Shown here one piece after another: positions 11,700-24,059 of a DNA stretch of 64,000 bases. The notes beneath the pieces are model-generated. The model ran no database searches. It saw only the letters and a program-made list of their open reading frames with translations, and had not been told where the DNA came from. The translations under genes were made by a program, and so were the position numbers. How positions within the stretch are numbered: position 1 is the first letter of the stretch; every line of letters begins with the position of its first letter. This DNA is from Rotaria macrura (lineage: Eukaryota > Rotifera > Eurotatoria > Philodinida > Philodinidae): assembly GCA_900239685.1 (NCBI GenBank), contig OENT01000608.1, forward strand, positions 1-64,000, written 5' to 3'.

Positions 11700-14457
11700 A
11701 TATGTAATTAATAGATAAAAGTTGTGTAAAAACAATTTTAAATCTTATTAGCAGTTCACAAGAGAGAAACTTCGCTTGTTGAACTTATAAAGAGAAATAT
11801 CACTACTGGCCGCTCGATTAGAATTGTAAACGACTGTGAATTGCTGAATAAAACAAATGTTTAACTTTAATTGCATGATCCATTGAGAGATTTCAAGTAT
11901 GTTTGTGTTTGAAACGATTGATAAACTGTAAGGATTCATATCGATGAGAATATTTTCAGCATTTAAACCACATTTTTTACATGCATGGATAGATTTTCAT
12001 ATCCCATTCTATGGCAGGTAATTAGTTTCATTTAAAAAAATCGACATGATTCATCAAGTATTCAGTTGGCTAGAAAACGTTGTTTTTTTCTATGAATACT
12101 CCTTGTAGAGTGAGTTTAACAAAATTTGACTAACTAGCATTGCCGATGTACGTTATAGTATAATCAATAGTTTAAACAATTACTTTATCCATGAAAATGT
12201 TTGACATAACATAGAAAAGATGAACTGTACCAACTCAGATCTTTACTGTAAGAAAATCTAAAGTAAAGAAGATGCTATGGAAAACTTCAATGTAAATCTT
12301 CACAGTGACATATGCCTAAACTCGACACACTCACTATATTAAATTAAGTATTAGCCTACATATCTACTTGAACTTCTCATATGAATGATCAGTTTATATT
12401 ACGTTTCATCACTCTAAGATTCTCATACAGAACTAATTAGGATTCAATAATGTAGAGTTTAATTTAGTGTTTACATACAACTACCGAAAAATATTCTTTA
12501 CTGTGAAACTGTTGAAAGAACGACGATTGATTGTATTTTACTATTGATGTAGTCGCTAGTGTAATTTGTTATAAAAATTTAGATTTCAGGTGAATAACTT
12601 TGACAACAAACATATGTGTATTTCTTGTGTATATCCATATAAAAGCGACACCTTCGTGTAGAACAGATGAAAAAGGATTTTGCTGTTAAACTTGATTTGC
12701 CTATTCATTCAACTGAAACAATCAATCAAAACTGTACCATGTGTTAATTAATTATTTATGATCATGAGCCAGCTCATTGCTTGCTTGACTAAGACTATGC
12801 GATCATGCATCTACTAATAAACCTTGAATAAAAAACTTATAATCGAGCTTTCAATAATATCTAGTACTCGTTTGAAAAATAAATGTATGATTTGTAACCT
12901 TGAAAAATGTGAGCACATTGCGCAAAATTTCATCTATTTTTATTTTTTCAGGCCATTTGATTCTTTCGTTCGTTTGTGTCAAACCTATTTTCATGAGTCT
13001 CCTCAATGTCTACAGACAAGTATAGTGAAAATACTACTTTGCACTAGTCATATCGATTAAAGTTAACAACTTGAAAACTACTACGTGTAATAAATTGCTC
13101 TCGTTACTTATCGAACATCGTACTGTTCACATCCACATATCAAATTCTTAACCCATTACGTTTTATTGTTTATGAATGCTTTTCTCGTTCAGTGAAATCA
13201 TACACGATTGTCTAGCATACTTTTGAATTAACTTTGTCGAAATCTAAGGCAAATATTAAAGTTTCAGTTATGTGCAATCAATAAACATGATTGTTATACG
13301 CTGAAATTCATGAATAGTATCAGAATTATTTTTCATGTAAGTCGATTAATCTTAGAAATAACAAAAGATTCATCAATCGAAATCATAAACTATAAGTAGA
13401 GAGGAAAATAGTTGAATTTTCTTTTTATATGTATGAAATCTCGCTTCGAGATCAAACTAATAGCCATACAGAAAATAATAACAGGAATGTCTACTAATGC
13501 TTGATTGCAAACATCAAAGGGGAAATTTATTTCATGTATGAAAGGTTTATGTGAATTTCTAAATATCGAGTTAGACTATAATATCAGACTAACCCCTGTT
13601 CTAGTTTGATAATATTCGAGAAATAAAAAATCCATCGAAAATGACTCGTGTTTGTAACCGAACTTTTATCTCTGTTTCAGGTACCAGCACAACACCTTCA
13701 GTTAAGGATTGAATACATTAGAATGTCGTTTTTTTGCTTTCCTGTAGGCTACATGCTTCATATACGCTTAGAATTTGTTGTTCTTGTTTCTTCAGAATTT
13801 TATAGTATGGGAACAGACATCAGTCTTACTAAAAATCTAAAGTTAAGTATTGACCGTATAACAAAAGTACAAATGTTTAGAACTTCCAGAATCGTCGATG
13901 AGGCTCACGTGTAGTAGTTGATCGTTAGTGTCTTTCTTCATACTTCAGCATTTTAAGATTCAAGTCATCCATAGATGATATATATGCTACGAAAGTCTTA
14001 ATCATTGATAGCTGTTGAAAAACATTTGAATATACAAAAACCAACTGTTTAAGAATCAAGTCAACGTGCTTAAGAAATAGAGAGCTCTTAACAATTCAAC
14101 ACGAAGATATTCTAGAAGCAAGATAGAAAAAAAATACCACTTATAACTTTCATTAAATTGTATGAAGATCAATTTCGGAAGCATGTATAATCTCGTAGGA
14201 ACTACATTCAACTAGAACAAATATCAAAAGCTAAATCTCGGAAGATCTACCTTCTACATAGAAAATTTAGGGCAATCGAAATAGCGAAACAAGATCCAAT
14301 TGATTATTTCTCTTAAAGATTTGAACATTATTGAAAAACGAATATCTCTGAAAATTTGAAGACTCGTGCGAAGAAGTTTCTAGATGAGTTTAAATCACAT
14401 GTAAAAATAATTATCTATTGATATTAATCTATTCAATTTGACTTGTAGTATTTTAAA
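11700..14457. other. 2.7 kb intergenic, no gene supported
   Basis: Short chance frames only (for example 12824-13060, 13648-13914) with no recognisable domain or consistent splicing. Around 14220-14310 there is a stretch with coding-like composition (reading KIYLLHRKFRAIEIAKQ) that breaks at stops on both sides; it could be a relic exon but cannot be assigned. A possible acceptor (acttgtag) stands just before the hydrolase start at 14458. Confidence 0.4.
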
Positions 14458-15683
14458 ATGCTAATAGTATTTCGACAACAAAAAATATCGACGATACCAT
14501 TTACTTATCAGTGTTTACTATCCGTTCCGCCTGATTATGAATCTAATAATAGTGAAACACTTTGGCCTCTTCTCTTATTCTTACACGGTGCTGGAGAATC
14601 GCATGGACCTATTGAAAAAGTTCTAAATCATGGTCCTCCAAAGTTAATTCAAGCTTATTCGTCGAACAAACTAAACAACAATACGACGACTACTATCAAT
14701 ATGGAATCAGCAACATTAGTAGCAGAAAACTTTATTGTGTGTAGTCCACAAGTTGATCAAGGTTATGGATGGGATGCAAAGGTCTTATCAGCACTGCTAG
14801 ATGAACTAGAACACAAATATCGTGTTAATAAAAATAAAATATATGTGACTGGCATTAGTATGGGTAAGTTGTTTTCGTAGTATTTTCGATACGATATCAA
14901 GATGATAAAGTGTTATAAATCTGATATGTTCTGCGTGTTTTTGTAGCCTCTCCGTCATAGATATCGATGAGTGATTATTTCCTACATGTGTATGACGAAT
15001 GGAAAAACTATGAGACTCACTTTCCTTGATATATACTTCGATATTTATCAATACTTGTAGTTCAAACTCAGCTTAGACGAAAATGAAAAATGAAGTAATT
15101 ACATAAAATGTTGTGAATATTGAAAATAATATTAGTTGATTTCATTAAAAAAAACAGTTCATACTGTTATATCGTATTTATGAACGGATCTAACAGTGTA
15201 TTTTACTTTACAATATGCGGAAATTGAATGAAATCATGTATAAGTAATAGCTTAAAGAAAAGATGTATTAGATACTATGATTTGCATGGCTTTTAAATAT
15301 GAAATGTCATTTTTCTCTATTAAGTCATTTATATTATTCTACATACGTCTTTCTAATTTTACGGGTTATTTTCATTTTCAGGTGGATACGGTACATGGTC
15401 GCTAGCAATGGCTCAACCGAAGCGTTTTGCTGCCATCATACCGATATGTGGTGGTGGAGACTGTCAGCGTGTTTCAATTTTGAAGCATCTGCCCATATGG
15501 AACTTTCATGGAAAATTAGATGATGTGATATCAGTTGAAGAATCTCTGACATTGATTACAGCGTTGAATAGTCCACTATGCAAATCAACATTCTATCCAA
15601 ATCTGAAGCATGATTGTTGGACAGAAACATATAATAATCCAGAGGTTTACAACTGGCTATTGGAGCAAACAAAATCCGAATGA
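14458..15683 (+). CDS. Alpha/beta-hydrolase, esterase/predicted-peptidase type (2 exons)
   Basis: Exons 14458-14863 and 15382-15683 join inside a Gly codon (phase 1) across a GT-AG intron (gtaagt...ttcattttcag), giving 235 residues. PLLLFLHGAGES is the oxyanion-hole strand of the hydrolase fold. GISMGGYGTW is the nucleophile elbow, with Ser134 split from the following Gly by the intron. HGKLDDVI supplies the acid (Asp182), and NLKHDCW the catalytic His212, so the whole triad is present. The layout resembles small intracellular phospholipase/carboxylesterase and PHB-depolymerase-like predicted peptidases; the substrate is unknown. No signal peptide is seen. The start is the first ATG, directly after a possible acceptor, so an upstream 5' exon is possible. 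An aataaa at 15889-15894 may end the transcript. After the stop there is a plausible GT-AG pair (15702-16010), perhaps a 3'-UTR intron. Confidence 0.88.
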
Positions 15684-17498
15684 GTCAGCAACGTAACGAT
15701 GGTATGTATTGAGTTGATTACGTATTTTAATTATTATCAACGAAAAAAAGAAAAAGCTACATTAGTAATGATAATTTAAGACAACGCTCAAAACATAGAG
15801 AATAGAGGATACCTCATACTCGTTCATCAGTAATTAAGAAGCATTCACTTTTTTCTTGTGTGTCCTACAATTCGATACTGTTTGGAAACAATAAAGTTGT
15901 CCTATTATGAATAAGTAATAGAGTTCATTTGAGTTTAGAATTTGAAACTTTTTTTTCGACAGTTTTCGTTTGACTATCAATTATCGAATTCGTTTTATTT
16001 TCTTTTACAGATGTCAATAGCAACGTTTTGTAGCTATCCATGTGAGTTACTTATTAATATTGTCTCATTTGTATTGACGATTTTATCTACTTTCGTTTTT
16101 ATCTAAAATAAATCAAAAAAGAAACTCATCTGAATACGTCAATTTGAAGCGCTACTTCAAGCTCACACTTATATCTAAAAATTTTTGAATGATTCAAAAC
16201 TTATTTCTTTCGATACTAAAACCTCATTTGTCCAACAAGTAAATACACTCATCACGAAAATCATGCACAATCAATGAATATCCGAGAGAGAGAGTAATAA
16301 AATTAACTGCTAGATATGACTATTGTTGACACGAGGAGATTAAATTTGAAATACTCAAAGAATACTAGAATTCTGTGGTTTTGAATTCTTTAGTTGTTCA
16401 ACATAGTACTTGAAACAATGTCACCTTTTCCATTGATAGATTCTCACTTAGCATCAACTAATATCAACATGAATTGTTTGTTCTGCATCTTTTGACAATA
16501 ACAATAAAACGTTTTTTATGTTGCTTCAGTCATTCTTAGGTGTGATGAAAAATTATATCCATATGTAAACTGCAGTTGATCAGAATTGCAGTTAATTGCA
16601 CAGATTAATTAGCAGATTAAATATTGATATGAGAGTTAAAGGCTATATTAGAAGTGCCCTCTGACAATAAATAAACGTCAGAATTCAGTTATAATCGGAA
16701 AAGATCTATCGTGGGCTTTGATCGTATAGATATACGTTTTGCTTATTTGAAAATCATTAACGAGAATGACATGAATTCGGCCAATAGTTTTATCTTGTCT
16801 TCAAGTATGCAGCAAGTAAGAGTGCACGTCTACATTCAATCTTCTATCATATGTTTCTATTAGGATCGCCAAATCATGTGTGATCATTTTCACTAACAAT
16901 AGTTCGAATTCACTGGCTGACGAAAGATGAATAATAGCAAGTAGATGTTAGAGGTTAGATCAGTGCCATGTCTTTTTAACAATGTGGTATTGCTAAATTG
17001 ATATTATCCGGCCTAGGATGTATCTATTGAGGAATGTATTTGAAACTTTCAAAGGTAGATTGTGGCAGCGTCTAATATTGACGTGAAAGAGAAGATAATA
17101 AATTAATATTAATGATTGGATTATGCTATTGGCTAGATTCTTACACTAGGATTTTATACATTAAACATCGTAATTCTTCTGTTTATGTGCTTTTATCATA
17201 AAGCTGGACATCAATAGACATCATGAGTAAAACAAATTGAAATACAATAGCTGTCATTGAAGACGATGGTTCTTAATGAGGAATATTTCATTATTTTAAT
17301 TCTGAAAAAACAATAGAAGCGACAATTGTGGCTTTTCATTTTTCGATCATCTACTTTCAGTCTCCATCGATCTGTTACATTCAGACATTTTTTGAGATAC
17401 CTTCATCTATATTGAAGCTCTTTCTTCTGACACGTTGATTATCTAGCTGAGGTTTTATCTCGTCATTTTATTTCTGAACTACAGGTCAGTGCTGAAAA
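15684..17498. other. 1.8 kb spacer after the hydrolase
   Basis: Contains the probable polyadenylation signal at 15889 and a possible 3'-UTR intron. At 16011 a short frame of 31 codons (MSIATFCSYPCELLINIVSF) vaguely recalls the start of an F-box but stops at once; it is not called. The remainder shows no gene. Confidence 0.4.
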
Positions 17499-18250
17499 TT
17501 TCAGTTAGAAAATATCGTGTCGGATTCAAGATGTATCTACAGAAATCTCTAGGATATTAACTTCACAAAACCTAGAGCCGAACAGTCACGGATACTGAAT
17601 CGTCACCTATACTCGAAAACTCGTAGCTAATCAGACATAAACTCGAGCGAAAAAATGTTAACTTGGAAGACGATGAAGCAGTTTTCAAGTGATTTTCGTA
17701 GTGTCATCTTTCAGTATGAGTGTTCTTCGTTGATAAAACATCATGCAAAGGTTTGAGCAATTAAACATTTGGAAAGTATTGTACTCAATTACTTCGCTTC
17801 TGTCATATCACTGAAAACGTTTCGTGTTGGAACAATCAACTTGGCTCATCGTAGTTCGACCCGTGTTTCAATGGATCTATGGAATTTTATGAATCAGAAT
17901 TTTTTGAAATGGTTCCGAAAACTTGACATTAGTCACCAAAGTCCAATAACTGTCAATTTTCCTTCCACATTACCAAAATAAGAAATTTTATTGTTCATCT
18001 CCCGCACGATTATGGACAATAATAATTATTACTTTATAGTTTGTCGTTGAATCTTCATAGGTAGAGAACAATATGGGAGAGTGCACGTGGTTATAGGTGC
18101 ATTGCTGCCGTGCATTGATTGTTGATAACAACATGAGTGATGAAACATCGCGGGCCCGACTCAACGATCAGAAAAATACAGAATAATTCTTGTGGTTGCT
18201 TTTTCTTGTATGACAGAACTAATAAAAAATGTTTTGTACGTTCTCCTTCT
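17499..18250 (+). repeat. Dispersed repeat copy 1 (plus orientation)
   Basis: Nearly identical to the reverse complement of about 24060-24816, and its first half to the reverse complement of about 20128-20500. It contains a 70-codon frame at 17769-17981 (starting MESIVLNYFASVISLKTFRV) that recurs with few changes in copy 3. No transposase or RT motif is visible. The identity of the family is unknown. Confidence 0.8.
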
Positions 18251-19240
18251 AACTTTTAGTAACGCTTTTTATGTAGGAATTAAGAGGGTCTTGGCATTCT
18301 GTATACTTGTCTAACAGCTCTGAAATTTATTTTCTTAATTTCCCAACGGTATTGTTCGTTTTTTTTTTCTTTAGACACATTCTTATTTTTCGTCTTGTAT
18401 TCCTATTACTGATATAGATTATTTCTTTTAGATTCAATTCATTCTTTTTTATTCTAACCCAGTGATGAAGGAAAAACAAATCGGCATCTGTTTTTGTTCA
18501 TGTAAACAGTTTGGATTCTTCTGATTCGAAGAAAAAATATAGCATGTGGTAAGTAAAAATTGAAACTACTTATTTCATGATCAAAATCCTCTTATTGGGT
18601 ATATTTACATAAACTAAGTTGTTGGTTTTGTTCAAAGAGATCTATTTAATCATTTCAGAGAAAAGCATTAATATAAACTAGACCAATTTTTCTTACAAAG
18701 TACGAGATTTCGCTCAAAATTAGCATGTCATTTATCAACATATAATGTGTAAAGATTTTTAAAAAGAATACTTGGTCAATAACTTACGAGAGTCGAGTCA
18801 CATTTATTTCTTGAGCCAGAAGATCACAGATGATTGGATTCAAATCCTGACCAAATCTTTAAAACATGAGGCAGTTATTAGTTTATTGCCGCTATTCTGT
18901 TGATAAAACGCTCATTATAATGGATGGTCGACCTGAAATTAACAAACAGTTATTTCAACTTGTATCACATGAGAAAATAAATTCAAAAATATTCAAATAA
19001 CACTGTTTCTGTAATAGGTCATTTCGGTGCATACTGCATCACGATAAATAGAAATGAGTGGATGAGCATGCTCGATTTAGATGTCTACAGTTATTTCTAA
19101 TATCTTACTCACCTGCACCTATCCATTATCATATTTTCGTTATACATCGCACGATGAAACTTCCGTCAGAAAGTTTTATGATCGTAGATCGGAAGGAATT
19201 TCGACTACGATGGACTAGAGACAGTCATGAGCAATTGGTT
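18251..19240. other. 1 kb spacer, nothing identified
   Basis: AT-rich with no frame of note and no clear repeat partner in the window. Confidence 0.4.
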
Positions 19241-19249
19241 CTCCGTCAT

Positions 19250-20012
19250 AATGTCGAAAGTAGAAATGCCGAAAGAAGGAAGTGGAAAAATGTCGAAAAA
19301 TTATATTGACATGAAACATTGTCAATTCATATTTTAAAGAGTTGGAAATATATAGTGCATGTTTTAGTGTATGAAATTAAGTTGAAATTTTAACAGTGAG
19401 AAAAAGTTTTCAAAAAACTACAAAATAAAACATTTTATTTTTTCACGAACTGCACGAACCTCAAATTTTTCTTTTTCTCGTAGATGACTATGATTGTCAA
19501 CAGTTTTCATCAATAGATTAGTTGAATCAGTATGAACTTTAGATGCACAATCATTAATAGTGCATATCCAATACTTAGTAGTTGTTGTTGCTACTTTATT
19601 CATTTTAAAAGTATATTCATCGCCAATTAGAAGAGGTTTTTCTTTATTTGAATTTAAAAACAGAAATAGCTTGAGATTTTGCTTGAATTTCACCAGTTAA
19701 AATTCCCAAAGCTTCAGTCATGAAAGTACAAGTTTAGTTATGCAATAATTCTTTGTTCTACTCTTTTATTTTACTTTTATCAATAGTTAGTCATCCCTAT
19801 CAATACTGGCTAAAACTCTACACTAGTAAAACCATAAGGAAAAACAATGAACTAAATGTGATTAGGATCGCCGTATACTTGAGACATGATTATTTTTTTA
19901 TTTTTCACTTTCGACATTTTTCCACTTTAACATGTACGTTTCGACATCATTCCTTTCGACATTTTTCCTTACGATGTTTTTTCTTCGCTTTTTCTGTTTT
20001 CGACATTTTTCC
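19250..20012. mobile_element. Candidate DNA-transposon remnant with inverted repeats and a FLYWCH fragment
   Basis: The 17-mer gtggaaaaatgtcgaaa at 19282-19298 recurs exactly inverted at 19909-19925. Its core tttcgacatttttcc is repeated at 19954-19968 and 19998-20012, a spacing of 44-45 bp. Related gtcgaaag and gccgaaag copies lie at about 19252-19275. Between the two sets lies a minus-strand FLYWCH zinc-finger fragment. FLYWCH domains are often found in or near MULE-type transposases, so a decayed, shortened DNA transposon is a reasonable guess. Target-site duplications were not established. Confidence 0.5.
19418..19693 (-). pseudogene. FLYWCH-type zinc-finger fragment
   Basis: A 91-codon minus-strand frame. 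KPLLIGDEYTF is followed by YWICTINDC and NHSHL, giving the W42-x-C44-x4-C49-x18-H68-x-H70 arrangement that defines the FLYWCH finger (a DNA- or protein-binding C2H2 variant). The frame stops soon after the finger, at KCFIL, where full-length relatives continue. It is therefore a truncated gene or a transposon-borne fragment; no matching downstream exon was found. Confidence 0.7.
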
Positions 20013-20127
20013 AGCACACCGAGCACTTTACGGTACAATTGCGAAAAATTCTGAAATTCTTACCAAAAGTTAGTATTGATAAAATTCCGATGGCGAACTT
20101 CTGAGTCTCGAAATTTCTTTGAATCAT

Positions 20128-20835
20128 TGAAACATGGGTCAAACTACGATGAGCCAAGTTGACTGCTGCAACACGAAACGTTTTCAGCGATATGACTGAA
20201 GTAAAGTAATTGAGTACAATACTTTCCAAATGTTTAATTGCTCAAAACTTTGCATGATGTTTTATCAACGAAGAACACTCATACTGAAAGATGACACTAC
20301 GAAAATCACTTGAAAACTGCTTCATCGTCTTCCAAGTTAACATTTTTTCGCTCGAGTTTATGTCTGATTAGCTACGAGTTTTCGAGTATAGGTGACGATT
20401 CAGTATCCGTGACTGTTCGGCTCTAGGTTTTTTGAAGTTAATATCATAGAGATTTCTGTAGATATATCTTCAATCCGACACGATATTTTCTAACTGAAAA
20501 TTAGACCACTGATAACTTTCTTGATCGAAAAGTTGTGATGAAACTTTGGTCGTACAGGAATGGTGTACTCATAAGTTATAAAGAATCTTCTGAGTCCCAG
20601 TTTTTAGAAGAAATTGAGGTACGGTGTTAAGAATTTCAAGTATTGGATCGCTAGAGCTATATTGGATTCTGTATCTTCAAAGCAGTCGAACTATACGAAG
20701 CAATCATTAAATAACGCTTTTTCGAGGAAAGATTGCAATACTTCTACAAGCATTCAGCTAGAATAAGTTGTATGTAAGTTAAATTGTAATCAAATATGTC
20801 TCTGGTTGAGTTACAGTTTTATTGAGAATGACATT
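20128..20835 (-). repeat. Dispersed repeat copy 2 (minus orientation relative to copy 1)
   Basis: Runs parallel to 24427-25135 at high identity, through shared blocks such as tttaattgctcaaa, the gctacgagttttcgagta region and ttgaggtacggtgttaag. It lacks the end of the unit present at 24060-24426. Its version of the 17769-type frame (19969-20229, minus) is altered after the first 30 codons. Confidence 0.8.
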
Positions 20836-21838
20836 AAATTTAGGGAAATGTGTTTTTAAACTGGCACTGTCCTTCGAGCGTGTCAATCAATTATCGAATA
20901 GCTCACAATATTTACTAAAAAGCCATCTGCTGGTTTGTGATTCATCATCGAATACACTCACTGGTGAAATTGATTACAACATACTCCGGCCTGATCAGAA
21001 AATGTGAATTCAAACTAGCAGAAGATTCAGATATTCAATATGCCTACAATTGTGCATTGACAAGAACTTGAATAAGAAACTCAACAATACTAAAACCGAA
21101 CGTTTTAATACATAATTATGAACACCAAAAAGTTGAGATTCAATGCAAATCTATAAGTCAATTGTTAATGACCTGTTTATTTTATGACAAAAAAATGATT
21201 CCACTAGGATCACGTCTTGGTTATGATCCTTTTCTTGTAGCTAAATCCGAAATCTTGTTTACATTAGCTATCGTTAGAATATCGTAGCAAGAGACAAAAG
21301 CAATCGCTTAACCCCTTACTTCTGTCACATTCATCACATTTTACTGACTGTAACGATGTACTTTGTTTTTATTAGCTAGAAAAAAAGCCGTTGAAAAAAT
21401 AAGTCAATAAAAAAATATCAACGGATAGATGTGAATAAAAAGAAACGCATTTTCATAAAGAGAGCGACGAAAAGGAAAAAAATGAAACCGTAAATATGCG
21501 ATGAAAGTGTACTTCGAAAGAAAAACCACGTGCGCATCCATAACAAATAGGAGTAGCCTTCGCGTACGGTGTCTAGTTTAAAAGACGGAAAATCAATAGA
21601 GGCCTAGTGTACATAAGAAAAAAAAAGCAGCGGCTACAGGTATGTGAGCATGTATCTCCGCCTATCGATAGACGATAGAGAGAGAGAGAAAAAAAAAGTG
21701 AGCGAAATACGGCAGACGATGAAGACGGGCCAAATACATTTTTTTATTACTATCACGCGATAGACCAAGACGTCAGAACACTACAGTATTCATCGGAAAT
21801 AAGCGACAAATATAAGGTTATTATTGAATAAGGGCACA
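20836..21838 (+). promoter_or_regulatory. Spacer and probable promoter/5' leader of the ZIP gene
   Basis: No gene is seen at 20836-21300. At about 21400-21830 the sequence becomes A/G-rich with gagagagaga (about 21677-21690) and poly-A runs immediately ahead of the ZIP start, as expected for a leader or promoter. No TATA box or transcription start can be fixed by eye. Confidence 0.35.
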
Positions 21839-23276
21839 ATGAACACTACCAGCAGTACTACTACTACACAAGATCCCAGTTGCTTACTAACTGATGCACA
21901 AATTCTAAGTTCTTACAATTTAACACTTCGAATCATATCCGTTTTCGTATTACTAATTGTTTCATTTATTGGTGCTCTTTTTTCGGTTGCATCAGTCAGG
22001 ATTAAATTTTTACATATTAATCCAATTATTATTAATGTTGGAAAATTTTTTGGTAGCGGGTAGGTTACCTGCAAAAATAGTGCAATATATTTTCATATAT
22101 TCTTTAATTTCTTATTTTTCTCATTATGTTAGAGTTGTACTAGCAACAGGTTTTATTCATATCTTACCAGATGCCATGTCAACTTTAGCTGATCCTTGCC
22201 TACCTGCATCTTGGAATGTATACGGTGCGTATGCTGGTCTATTCGCCATGCTGGCTGTTCTTGGCATGCAATTGATTGAATTCTTGGCCCATCAACGATT
22301 TCAATCAATGCTGCATGAGCACGGACATAATACGAGCAAGGATGATTCCAAAGAATTGACGAAAAGAGAAAATTCCGAAGATAAAACGATGGAATTTGGG
22401 GAAATAAAAGAATCGACTGACGACATTATTGAACCTGCATCAATGATATGTATTAAAAATCATAGCGAAAAATCTGACATAGATGAGAAAATGAACGGAG
22501 AAATACAAGTCATTGTGAATACCAACAACGTCCATATTAAAATAGAAAGACCTGAAGACTTTATTGAAATAATTGAAAAATGTAAGCCACAAATGAAGGA
22601 TATGCATGACCATCATGTTGAATATACAGGAATAAAGAAAGTTGTTAGTGAAGATGAAATAAAAGAACAAAACAATCAAGATGGGATAATAGAAATCGAA
22701 TCATCACAGATAGAAAATGCATCTTCACTGACAAATGATTGTGAAGCATCGGGACATTATCATGGAGTTGTATTTCAAAATGTTGACCGCAGTCTTGAGA
22801 TAAGTGCTTATTTACTGGAATTCGGTATCGCACTTCATTCGGTTCTTATTGGTTTAACATTAGGAACGACAACTGAATCATTTGTTTCTCTGTTCATCGC
22901 AATTTGTTTTCATCAGTTTTTTGAAGCGATCGCTCTAGGTGCACAAATTGTTCGTTCCCCAACTATTACACTTAGAGCAGCTGTTTCTATGGTTGTTTTT
23001 TATGCTCTCACAACTCCTGTTGGCATTGCAATTGGAATAGGTATTCATTTTGGCACATACAATCCAAAAGCTGTTTCTTCATTACTTGTCACTGGTATCT
23101 TAGATTCATTATCAGCTGGAATTCTCATATATGTATCTCTCGTTAATTTAATAACAGCTGAAATGGGCACTCAAGCACATGGATTTTATCGATTAAGTGC
23201 TCGATTGAAATGCTTATATTATGTATCCTTATATCTCGGTGTTGCAGTTATGGCTATCATTGGTAGATGGGCTTAA
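21839..23276 (+). CDS. ZIP-family (SLC39) metal transporter (2 exons)
   Basis: Exons 21839-22059 and 22133-23276 join in phase 2 across a 73-bp GT-AG intron (gtaggt...tatgttag), giving 454 residues. The topology is typical of ZIP: membrane segments near residues 30-52, 63-85 and 100-122, a long charged cytoplasmic loop (about 123-290) with HDHH and GHYHG clusters, then five C-terminal segments. The signature in segments IV-V reads LHSVLIGLTLG (His309) followed by HQFFEA (His334, Glu338), which supply the metal-binding residues; the usual Gly after HQFFE is Ala here. The family imports zinc, iron or similar divalent ions into the cytosol; by pattern this is nearest the ZIP1/2/3 (subfamily II) type. 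The start is the first ATG. The metal and the membrane in which it works are not determined. Confidence 0.93.
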
Positions 23277-24059
23277 AAATCTAGATATCGACTTTGGAAG
23301 TATTGCTAGTTTTTATCCATACGGAATGCAATGTGATGGCTTTTTCTAACTTGTGATTTTATTTATATGTTTTTTTTGTGTTAGTGAGTCTCGTTAAATA
23401 TCTTTATTTTATAATGAAACATTATTTTATGTGAAAGCAAAAATTTTGCTATAAAAAGAGATCGAACAACGTTCATCATCGTGTTTTAGCTAAAGTCACA
23501 ATTCGATTCCAGTTGAATGCATTTCATCATCTTGTATTAATTCTATTATTATTGTATGTTTATTCAACGACTTTCCCTCAGTAATTCTATTTACACTGTC
23601 GTCGATTTTCGCAAAATTAACTTTTAATATTCAAAATGGTACGAAACAATCTTGTGATTTGATTGATTTATCAGTAATAAATCGTTCGCGCATCTCGTCT
23701 CGATAAGACAGTGTGGGTGAAAACCACTGAGTTATTTAGAAATACAAAAATAAAATATTCAAATATATTGATAAAAAATAAACGAACTATACCAATTGCA
23801 AATTATGAAAATAAAGGTCAGAGTTGTTATTCTGGTGAAAAGAATGATAAGAGCTTCTGAATACCTTCATGAAAAGCATTACTTAAAGTTAGACAAAGAA
23901 CAGATTTTCAATATTAAATAGATGCGTAAATCTACCAAAACGAAAATTCCAAAATTGATCTTCTCATTGGAAATTTCCTTCAGCAATTCATGGAATGTTA
24001 TCCAATAAAAAATAAGTTCTGCTATTTGCATGAATACATGAAATCATGTTTTATGGAGT
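23277..24059 (+). other. ZIP 3' UTR and spacer
   Basis: Sequence after the ZIP stop is T-rich, with an aataaa-like site near 23749. No other gene or repeat was noted before the dispersed repeat begins. Confidence 0.4.

Noticed and set aside
16011-16110. Short frame resembling an F-box start (FCSYPCELLINIVSF)
   Set aside because: Only 31 codons with an immediate stop and no repeat domain after it.
18800-18865. tRNA T-arm-like ggattcaaatcctg
   Set aside because: Stem pairing is poor and no cloverleaf can be drawn.
19058-19309. 83-codon plus-strand frame starting MDEHARFRCLQ
   Set aside because: No domain, and it overlaps the motif array of the FLYWCH element; probably chance.
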